Positions 13,401-25,400 of a stretch of DNA of 64,000 nt are shown one piece after another. The DNA lies in assembly GCA_033239005.1 (NCBI GenBank), contig BSQZ01000004.1, positions 13,968,007 to 14,032,006 of the forward strand. The letters run 5' to 3'. The notes beneath the pieces were generated by a model, which saw nothing but the letters and a program-made list of their open reading frames with translations, had not been told where the DNA came from and made no database searches. A program made the position numbers and the translations under genes. Source of the stretch: Lamellibrachia satsuma. Taxonomy: Eukaryota; Annelida; Polychaeta; Sabellida; Siboglinidae. How positions within the stretch are numbered: position 1 is the stretch's first letter; each line of letters opens with the position of its first letter.

Positions 13401-16400
13401 CATGAAAAATTACACAACACCAGAATTTCGTACTTTTAGAACAAATTCCCAGTTAACCACTTACATGATATTCCTGATTATAGTTGCAAATGGTTCGTTT
13501 TTAGGCACTCGTAGGGGCAAAGGCCCCAAAAAATGCCTTTGGTTTCACTTTAATCAGCCCCAAGTAATCGTTAGTGAAAATGTTAGCATAAAATGCTATT
13601 GTTGATGCAACATATTTTTGTATCCAAGAGCATTTATGAAATTGTTCAACCAAATAGGGAAAAATCCTTGAATATATCATTGTATAGAATATGGGCTACT
13701 TACAAAATTGGTTGTTAACTATCTAGTATCTACCAGAAATCGGTCATTTTAAGGAGATGTCTATTTTCCATGAAAATTTTAGGTCATATTGGCAATAATG
13801 TTTATGTAGCATACTTGCGATATGAAATATATTTGTGAATAATATTGTAGTCCGAGTTACTGCATCTACTCCACCGACTGGTTGCTATGGTAGCAGAGCA
13901 TCACCGATTGGTTGATTGTACAGTGAGGTGTCCACCAAATCGGACCCAGCTACCTCACACGGCCGTGATGTTCGCCCGTGAACTGGCATATAGGATTAAA
14001 GGTGAGTCAGATTGACAGCATATTGAGCTGCCAAATGTCTCTAGCATGAAATTTTGTTGGATAAAAATCAAAGCCTTGTAAACCTGGGTTTTGTTAAATA
14101 TTAATCAACATTAAAGCTTTCAGGCAGAAAATAGCATCTTTTTCCCCGTAGTCCAGCTTTTTGGATGAAATGTCCCACTTTTTTATAATGATCACATTTT
14201 GTGTAAAATCGGTGTGATTGTTGGACATGAGGCCATTCTAAGACATCTAGGCATGTGTTATTTCTTTGGTCTCGAGTAATTTCACATTATTTTACAGTTT
14301 TTATTTCCTCACCATGAATGAAAACAGCCAATCAATATAATAACATGTGGGAGTGCGCTAAAAAGGCAAAAGTTGGGGGAGGATGTTTCCTGCTTTTCCA
14401 TGAGTATATGTTGACACGTACAGTGATTTGCCTAGGCGTTTTTGGGTCGGCGCCACGCCATGCTCCCCAATCGTAACGCAGGCCTGCCCGGTGACTGGCT
14501 TCGTAGCACTTTGCGCTGCCTGGGCGCAACCATGCAGCTCAAAAGGTGTACCAATCTGCCCCAATCCATTTTAAAATGCGCATTAAAGACACGTTTGAAA
14601 ACTTGAAGAATATGTTGAAATTTCATAAAAATGACAAGATAAATAAACTATCCATGGCTGCCGCCACTACAGGAAGCTAGCCATGCCCGTGTGAAATTCA
14701 AAAGTAAATAAAAAATATTGTGTTGTGTATATACGCGCGGTAATGCACCTGATAAAAGTAAAACCATGTTTATGCAATCAACAACACAACACAGATATAG
14801 AGATATGAAAACGCCAAATGAATGATGTTTATTGTGGGGATTAAGGGCAAGCCCACTTTCAAAGAAATGTAAAACAAAGAAATGTGGGCTCCACAACCCA
14901 GCGCCAGGCTGACTATGCTCAATGTGAGCCTCCTGGACGTTGGGTTCAATAGAGCCCATATTTCAACACATAAAGCAGTAGCAGTATTCCTAGAACAAAT
15001 AAAAGAAACAATGGCATTAGAACACCCTTAAACCAAATAGCATACTGCACTACATGCAGTCTATGAATACAACTACCTGCTTAAAAATACACTAGCTCTA
15101 ACTGGAAAAACTACAAAGGTGGGGCCAATTCGCCACCGCTCACCGACACATGTGACCACCCCACCAAACCTAAATAGTAAAAACATGTTTACCCGTGGCA
15201 GTGTGAAGGGTTCAACCTCCTGTTACGTTTCCTATTGGCGACAATGTTAACGTTTTGCACGATTATAAGAAAACGGGACCATCAAAAATTCTGATCTGAT
15301 CGAGTTTAGTCAAAGTCTTGTACTTGTAACTCATTTAAAATGCCTGAACGTGCCATACCCGTAAATTTTTACCAATTTCTGCATGAATTACTATGCACAC
15401 GTGCCTTGTTGCGAAAAAATTGCCTAAAATCCTTCCGCCTATTGAAATCATCTAAAAATCCACAGTTACATTGCCAACATGTTCTACCAGCAAACTTGCC
15501 AATGTGCCTGGCTCAAATGCAGTTATGTCACATGATGATTTTTTGAAAATAACACATCTAAAATTACTGTGCCCTGCATTCGTCTTTAACACACCAGGAA
15601 GTCTAACTGAGGCATGATCCCTGAAATGTTGTGCTGCCTGTATGAGCTGCTTAAAAACAACCCTGGCTGCCGCCATTATAGGAAACTAGCCATGCGTCAT
15701 GGTTATCATGTGGTATATCATGTGACTGGCATAAAACGGAAAATTACAACAGATGAATACAACAACAATACAGTGAATCAGATAAAAAGGGTTACAGTAT
15801 ATATTCTGTGTGAAACCTTGGACTATTAACAGTGTTTCTCACGAAATGATCCAAAATGTGTTGTCAGTGTTTCTTGAAAGGTTTATTTTGAGGGTTGATA
15901 ATACGTGTTTCGCCTAAGTTTATATATAGCCGACATAGGCTATACATAGAAGAAAGAAGAAAATTATTATTATTCCTGCAAAACAATGCCATAAAAAATC
16001 AGTTACGTTATGCTAAATTTTAATTTGAATAAGTTACGTAAGTTGCCTTCGTGCAGCAGCCAGAACTTGGCTGGACTGAGCCTGACCACTGGGCCTAAAT
16101 AAAAAGTTTTGTTGTACTGGAAAGTAATGTTTTTTTATCTGTTCACTTACGCATTTTTCATTTATGTAACTTGATAGGTTGCCCCCAATTCTGCCCCTTG
16201 CCTTCAAAATATTTTCACGTGTGCGAATTTGCCCTTTGTTCAGACTCAGCACCATGCCCTTTTGAAAACCTAGGCAAATCACTGCACCTATAAAAAAAAT
16301 GGTAATGTAAGTTATAGAAAATACATACAACATGTTAAAAGTCAAGTCGATTTTGGCATGGTATTGTTTTTGTAATTATAAGATTAAAAAAACTTTCAAC

Positions 16401-19400
16401 AAATAATATTATGAATTCTGCCACGCGCTAGTAAGGCTATATCCTCTTTGGCTTACTAACTTGTAGGTGCAATGACGTACTCGACTCCGGACATTACTGG
16501 GGGTCTGCATGAGGCTGTGGGCGGTCTGCGAGTGCCGTGGCTCTGTGTGTGTGTTTGCCAGACAATGTTGGATCTGTACGATGACACTCTGCTGCCGGCA
16601 AGTCTGCAGAATCCTCCGCTTCAGATCACTTTCAGCACCATTGTGAGTAGAGTATCACCCATGGTTAGGGGTGGTTTACTGGGGTGATCCTCTGGGGTGG
16701 TATTAAACAGCGATGGTCTATTGGGGGTCATTCAAAAATGATGTAATGATTTTTTCTTGGAAATTTAACACCCCAGCCCCATGAAATGCACTGCAACCCC
16801 TCCAAAGTTATATGTAACACATTGTTCAAATCACTTCAAAACAACATATTGGACATGAAGCATGTACAGTTTTACACTCTTCACAGTAACACTGTGAGCG
16901 TATATGTGCATCTGTTTATGCATATGCGTGCTTCTGCATGAATTTTCATCTTTGCTGTAATCCAACTTAATGTTACCTTTATTGGTGTTGCAGGTAAGCC
17001 GCTATTTCTACCTGTTGCCTCGACAACAGGAACGAGCTATGATTGATTACATCGATTCACTGGATGTGGATAGTTCAGACATGTGCGTATTACATATAAA
17101 CAATTGATTCATAACAATATCTTTCACGCAACAAACCTAACAATAAGATTTGTGTGATCGAGTGGTTGATATTTTTGTGTTTACCATTCCACCTAAATTA
17201 ATTACTTAGATTTCAATAACATAGGAATTAGGCATTCCAAGCATAAGGGTTGCAACACTTGGATGCCGTCTTTATTCAAACTTTGTTGTGCTTTTAATAA
17301 TGGGAGTGGTGCAACCGTTTTGTTAATGTGTGCGTTTTTGATAAACTTTGTTATAAGGGACCGTTCACAATTCTTTTTGAAAACTTTGCTATAAGGGACC
17401 GTTCACAATTCTCAACATTTATCTATTCGTACAAAGTGTACTAATTCTCGGATCTCCCTCCTTGAATTAGTAATTCAAACCGTTGATAATTTTCCAGCTA
17501 GCAGTTGCAGTGGATACTAGCTAGGTTTTTTTTTTTTTGCAAAATTAATTTGAAATGAGACTAGCAAAAAAAAATTGAGACAGGATCTTTAAAGCTTTGT
17601 GTTTTTCTAACTCCAGGGTGGTCGTATTGATAATTGTCTTCCTTGAAGTTGTGCACTTCCAAGATGTTGGACTGTTTTACAACACTGCACCTTAAACGGT
17701 TAAACAATTTAAAACAATAGTAATTCCATAACAGTACACCACGCCACGCTGCATGATTATACTTTGGTTATATTTTGCATGCAACCAACATAAATAAAAA
17801 ATAAATTAATAAATAAAAAAAAATACTATACAGTCATCCCCTTTAGTGCACTTTGTACGGATAGGTAAATGTTGGCAGTTGTGAACTAAGTACCGTTCTA
17901 AACCACAGTTATAGATAATAACTTATACATGTGTTTTGTTACAGAAGTATTAGGACAGCAGAACCAGAAGCACGCCAGAAGATGACAGATTCCAAATATA
18001 GGACTCGTGCCTCCAAAATGGCAGCGAGATCAGCGAACATTCGAAACTGTAAAGGTGCGGTCCGGAATTCATAACTAGTGAAACTTCTGTTGTGTTGTGA
18101 ATTTGCTCCAATTCCTTAGATAATTTCTGTTGCATTTTTTTTCTCTGCCCCAGTCAGAGCTGCTTGTGAACGCTATTCGCCAAGCGAATTGAGTTGTGCA
18201 GGGAGTGACCCATTTTCCCTTGGAGAAACTGGGCAAACCCATGAAGGAGCACAGAAGTGGGGAATGCATCTGTCACTCACGTCTCTGGTGATTAAAAGGT
18301 TCCATCCCAATTATTATAAAATGCATTGTCCTCCGGACAGGGTACCAGAGGAACAGATAAATCCTCACAAGCCATGGACGGTGAGCTCTCTTCTGTTAAG
18401 GGACAAGGCAGTGACAGATTGTGCTGTTAAGATGGTCCAATTGTGAGAGTAGGAATCTATGGTTAGAGCCACTCTAGGTGTGCTAAATTACCTCAACTGG
18501 TTTATGTCGACAGTGATGGAGATCATTGGATCTGGAGCGACGAATCCAGGTGGCGGAGATGCAGAATCTCTTGTCATCTTCAGGCATTGCACTCAATCAC
18601 GTTAGCTTGATTCAAGCACGGTTGTTGGGGAGAAATGCCACAGTGTGCAGGGAGACACACTTATCACAATCAATGTAGGATAAGGAGACAGCCCAGTTTC
18701 TACGAAGTCAACCTCTTGGTTTGCTTCTTTCTTCACCTTTTTCCCGAAAAAGGGTTAAATCCTAGAATGATAAAAGGCTATAGGTCAGTTATTAGTGCTA
18801 CCCTATCAGGCTGCGGTTCTAGAAAAGAGTTTTCAGAGTCTCCTGAGTTAGATGCTCTTACGCGCAGTTTCAAACTAGAAAAGCCTCCAAAGAGGAAAAT
18901 AGTGTCTCATTGGAATCTTCCATTAGTGCTTAAAGCGCTTCTGAAGTCGCCTTTTGAACCACTGCAGAAGCTTGGTTTGAAGCATTTGACTTTGAAGACC
19001 ATCTTCTTAGTAGCATTGGCTTCTGGTAGACGAAGGTCTGAGTTACATGCTCTGTGTTTTGATTCAGATCATTTTAGGCAGAATCAAAACCAGACATTGG
19101 TGACATTGTATCCAGCCTTGGATTTTATAGCAAATAATCAAATCTTGGATGCAGTGAATGATCCTGTGAAGCTGAAGGCTTTTACATCAGTGGGGTGTGG
19201 GAGGGAGGGGAGCCTGATAGGAAAAAAGTATGTCCTGTCAGAGTTTTGCTCCACTATAGAAAGGTGATGTCATCTTCTGAGTTACAGAAAAAAATTTATT
19301 TCCTATAAACCGTCCAAACCAGATGAGATTAAGAAGGCCATAATATCATCTTGGCTGGTGAAACTCAATAAGATGACATATGCAGTGGAAGGGTCTAATG

Positions 19401-22400
19401 CTAGGTCTTTAGAACTGTATCTGCTCATGAAGTAAGAGCTTTGTCTGTTCCATGGAGCACCTTCACAGGCAATTCCAACTCTGTGGCTGGTCAGTAAGTT
19501 GACAGGCTATCAGAGTTGGTTGATTATCTGTATGGACACGGATGGAAAAATTTAAGAGAAACTACGGTTTTGATTCACGGGATACAAGTTCTACTTTAGA
19601 GCTTTTAGCGTGTACATTACACAGCCCTCCTCCTATCTGATAATTCATCCCAAATATGTTCTGGTAATAAGATTAAGACATAAAATCCTAAAATTCAATA
19701 TTAATTTAGTTTTTATTATTAATACTTACTAGTAGATCACATGAATTATAGTCCCAACCTTCCTCCCCTCTTCGTGAGCTCAAGACAATCACATATGAAC
19801 TTGGAAGAGACAGAGTACAAATGCATGATGGGACAGCTACCTCAGTGACCAGTGGTGCACTCTGGCAGATAAGAGGTAACTGTTAAAACTGTTGAAAAAT
19901 GGTGATAAGGATATTTGCCTTAAGAAATATCCCAAATGTGTTCTCCTGGTAAGTATTACTAATAAAACGAAAATTCATACTAGATTTTAGGAATTGATGA
20001 CGGACCTTTAATTGTTAGCCAGAGAGGCCTTTCATATAAATAATAAATAAAGTTCTTCAGTGCACCAGTCTAGCATAAGCCAATCACTGTGCTTACAAAC
20101 TTTAAAGTCCATTAAAAATTATAAATAAATAAAATGTCATCACATAAAAGCATCACAGTCCTCCATGACATTGGTTAGTCCATAAACTGTAGTCTACACA
20201 TTGTCATGCACATTAGAAGATATGAGTCTTTAGTTTGTGCTAAAATAGTTTCAATGAAGATGCGTCACGGAAGGAAGGTGGTAGTGTGCTGCCAAGTGCG
20301 GGGCCGGTTGTTCCAAATCCATTTCAGTCGATAGACTTGGATACTGGTGGGACAGTTTGCTGCAGGTGGTCGTGTAGCTGCCAGAGCTGAGAATTGTTTA
20401 GTTCTTTGGTTAAGCTGTTGAGAATATGTTGTGTGTTTGTAGGAGAGACCACCCTTCACCTGGCTTGTAGCAGTAACAATGTGGCAAAGGTGAAAGAACT
20501 CCTGACTGTGCCAGGTATTCTGTTTTACCTATCTAGGGGAGACCGGGGCTAGTTGTGACATGAGTAAGTTGTAACGCACATACTACAGGTAAAACTGCTA
20601 ATGCAAATAATTTTGCAAGTTAGCAGTATGTTCATCAATAGGTTTAAGAATGTAAGTAAGAAAACTTGGTAATTTGTTGGCTTGTTTTGAATTGCGTAGT
20701 TTCAGTAGGTTTTAAGATAAACTAACCATTTCATAACCATAAATTATAGTTGAAATACTAAATAGATTTCCTGGTTAATAAAACTTTGGATTTTTCATTT
20801 ATGTTGTGGTGTTTCATTATTTTAAAAAGTCTTACGATTGTACGATTTTAAGATACCTGATAAAACATATCGTTGTGCAAATGTGTAGTGCATTATTTAT
20901 GCACTGGTTATCTCCGGAAAGTATTTGTGGTTTCGTTGGCATTAAAAAACGATTCAGTCGGGTAACAATTCCAAGTGGAATCATGAAATATGCTGTTTTT
21001 GTTAGAACAAGCCCGTCTCTCCCACTGAAATGATGTGTCAATCGGTCAACATTTATGATACAAATTCCTCAGTGGTTCTTTTACTTCTCCAGTTAACAAG
21101 ATGGAACCAGCATTAACATAATCATGCAAGCCAGAAGGGATACGTTGTCACAAATGTTGAGAGCAAAGCACCGTAATGTTGTTTTATCCAAAGTACACAG
21201 CGCTGAAAACTACCTAACATGCCGCAGCAGATTGTCTGACAAAGCAGTCCATGTTGGCTTGACTTCTGTCACACAGGTATAGAGATTAACTGCCAGGACC
21301 ATGCTGGTTACACCCCGCTCCACCAGGCGGCACTTCGAGGTCACATTGACTGCGTAGCGAGTTTGCTCAAGTACAAACCTACGAATAGTATCTTGAGTTT
21401 TCTGAAGTGTGATTCCGTCGATGGCCGACCGAGCGGCGTTCGTCTTGATGTCGTCACCAAGAGTGGTGCTAGTGTGCTTCACGCAGCTATTGCAGAAAAC
21501 CAACTGCAGGTGGTGCACATGTTGCTTCAGTTCGGAGGTGGGTGGCATGGTTCTTAGGACTGATGAGAGTCTACTCTCACACTTACGACACCAACATCTC
21601 TAGGATATACCAAATCTATTCTAGGTGTTGTTACTAGATTAAACTAAATTAGTAAAGATGGTTACAAAATTTAGAACATTATTAAAATGAGTTTTTTTTC
21701 TTTCAGACTATTATAAAAAAAATGTGTTATCTTAATACACCTGTTGATGTAGATAGGGCAAACATTATCTTGGTATATATTCGATGGTCTTTGTATGTAT
21801 TTGTGCAAAAACGTCTAATAAATAAATAATATTCTTTCACTGTTGACTATTCTTCCAATGTGCTCTATGGATATCCTCCCCAGGTTCGGTGGTTAGAAAT
21901 TGGTGTATGCAGTTTAATAATATACAGTAAACCTCAGATATAATAAATCGCTTGGGACCAGCCAATTTATTCGTTATATTAGAAATTCGTTATATCTAAA
22001 ATTGACCACCAACTCGGTCATACTAACAGAAATAGGCTTGAAATCAATGAATAAGAAGCTTACAATCAAGTGTTCAATTTAAGTAGTGAGAAACATACTT
22101 TATTCCGTAGTATTCAACGTAAAATGACAACTTCCACTGAACGCCAAGGTGACCACAAGAGTCAGTTCTTTTTTCAAAAGAGAACAGTCGGCCCTTAAAG
22201 TCCATTCCCGCTTGCCATTCAGTGCCTTTTGAAAAAGTCTGTTAATTTATTTTGTACTGTTCTTTTTCCGCTCTCCAGTGCGAGGACTTGCTCAAATTTC
22301 GATGCCATATTCAGAATGTCATCATGTTCGGAGCGATCAGTGGTCAAAATGAAACGCTGCACGGTATCCAAAGCCTGATAAGCTTCGTGCACAGTTGACG

Positions 22401-25400
22401 CTTTCTTCGGCTCTACAAAAGTTTCGTCGACGCTTGCATCTTGGTCTTGTTCGGTTTGCTCAATCACCTGGCTGACTATTTCCTCATCAGTCAGAGTGTT
22501 GTGGCTTTCAACTTTGTTATCGACGTCGACATAATCGTCAAAAGCGGATAAACCCACTATCTCTGCCAAGCAGTCCCATACATTCCTGAAGGTATCACGT
22601 GTTTCAACCTCATCATCCAATTTGGCCGCTACATGTTCGTCGCATTCACCATCTTGGACAAAGCCAGCCTTTCGCCAACAATTAGCAATAGTTTCACCAG
22701 ATTCCAGCTTGATTTCACGGCGAGCAAACAGCACAGAATAACCCATTTGAACTCATGGTCTTTCTCGGCAGTATCTAGGTGTCTATTAGCGAGTAGTCTG
22801 CGATAGTGGAACTTCAGATTCCTGCATCCATTGGCTGCATATCTAACGTCGTATTAGGAGGCAGGAAAAATAGTTCGGTGTTCTCAAGCTCTAGCAGGGC
22901 AGTTACCGAGTATCATGGCCACTTTTTGACCTTCCTTTTTCATCCATCGATTGAATTCCCTCATTTCCGCTTTGAATAGGTCGCTCCACATCCATGCCTT
23001 TTTATTCACACTATACTTTATGCAATCAACAACGCAACCAGATGTAAGGATATGAAAAGGCCAAATGAATAATGTTTATTAAGAGTATGCCTAATGGCAT
23101 ACTATACCGATTAAGAGCAGTTATATGTGTCTTTGACTGTTTCTTTCCTCGCTGTTGTTCTCCGATGAAGCCTACATCTTCCCTACATTCCATCTGTCTA
23201 CTCAGGCACTACTAGGAGCCCTATGATGCTTGAACTCTTTTGTAAATCCTGCAGCTTTCTGCAACAAAACTTTGCCATCGATCTATCCGTCCATAATACT
23301 GCCGGAACCAAATGATTAGAGCAGCATCCACATCTTAAAATTTTGTTTGTTTGATACGCGTCCTTGATTTGTGATTGTGTTTCCCCTTGCACTTCTGGTC
23401 TTCTCTTTCAAGATCCCACATAGAGTTGACAGCTTGATTTCAAAATGCTCTGCAATGAGATTTTGCTTCTTACCCGAATTCTTTTCCACGCATTCGATCA
23501 TCTCAAGCTTTCTGGCAAGCGTTATTGCTTTTCGTTTACGGCCATCAGCCATGTCCACACCTCAGTATCAGACAACCTAAAACGATCACTTGTAAGGACA
23601 CAAGAACAATGCCCTCTTGATAGCATATAACTGTCAGTGCTTTGCAATCGAGTTTGAAAGCGATGCGGTGATTGGTTGTCCTCCTGTTTCGATCCACCAT
23701 CGAAACAGGAGGACAAATCGAATTAGCTAGCATACAAATGAATGCTGGAGATCCCTCCTTGATTTTCCGGGAAAATATGAGACCGATGAAGGCGTCGGTG
23801 CCTACGCTTCGCGGTGAAGCTTAGGGTGTTACAGATTCTCAATATTATTAAGTGGTGGCTGCCATAGAGCTAGTTTTGTTTAAGAGAAGACAGCTTACAA
23901 CAGATTAGTTTTTATCCTTTTGGCATACTATAGAGGCTCCTGTTTATTTACTGTGTCAGGGCATTGAGCTCATTATAAATGCACCAGCATTCCACGGGTA
24001 TTTTGTGACATGCGGTCATGCACCTTATGGGAAAGCGAAACTTTGTTGGAACTTGTTTCCGCTTGGGGTTATTTGACAGTCTTACTGCTATTAGCCAGTT
24101 ATCGATATTGTGGAATTGAAGATAATGTAACAATGGTGGTTATGAGATCAAAATATGGGTCAAGACCTGCATTTTTTATTTCACATTGTCGATTCGTTAT
24201 ATCCGATGATATTTCAGTGGATTTTGGCCATTGGGACTGACAGAATTGTTCATTATATCTGAATATTTTAATAAAAATTTGTTATATGTACAGAAATTCA
24301 TCAGAAATTCAATAAGAAAAAGTCAGGACCAATTCATTTATTCGGTATAAGCAAGAATTCGTTATAAGTGAATTCATTATATCTAAGGCAGGCATGGGTT
24401 CTATTACAGACAATCTATTAATATTACTTTTTCTATTACTTCTTACTGTTTCTATTACTATTATATTAATAGGACAGGATATCTATTGCTGGGTCGTTAT
24501 TACCATCGCTAAATGTCAATTAACTATTTTTTGATGGGTCTGTGAACCTTAGAATTGCCTATGAACTTGGTCTTTGTAGTACTAGCTAAACATACATTTG
24601 TACACCATTTGAAGATCTGAGGTGAGAACATTTGTCCAAATTTTAACAAAGGGTCTGCATGGCAATGTTACCATCTGGCAATTGGCAATTTGAAAAAAAG
24701 AGCTCAGAAGTTCGCCTCAAATCAAAGCTTACTTTTAATTCAATACAGGTTGCAGCTCCTACTCTAAGATAACATTTGTTTTCCGCCTACACATATCTGA
24801 AACCATGCCCTTTGTGTGTGCTATGAATGTGTGAAGCCATAGCCACCCCAATGGGGCAACTTAACAATTAGTAATTGGCTTGCTACTCCTGCATTGTTTC
24901 ATTGAGCAGGTATTTTTGAATGCATCAAATTATCAGCCTACTGGTCTTTTCATGTTGTTTGAATAATAGCTCAGCCATTGTCTGTACATTGTTTACAATT
25001 ACTAGCAGTTGGAATAACAGGCGAACAAACCTGATCTTTTTGTAAGTTTATTTAGGTTTACTGTATTTGATTTTATATAGTACCATATACAAATTTGTTC
25101 CTAGTGCTTCACAGCATATTAGAATTAATAACATGGTCTGGAGTTGCTACGTAAACAAATAAATAGATAAAAATACTACAAATAATAATGAAAAAAATAT
25201 AGCACAACAATGCAATAATCCCAAACAATATTTTGGCATATAATTAGATAAATAAATGTAAATGAATCAATTTGTTTGATGTTTGACAACCAGTTGAATT
25301 ACTTTACCACATACAGACTATATAGGCAAGAATGGACATCTTAAATGAAGGAGTTCCTTCAGAAAGCTTCTTGTGGTGCATTTGTAAGGCCAAACTTAAT

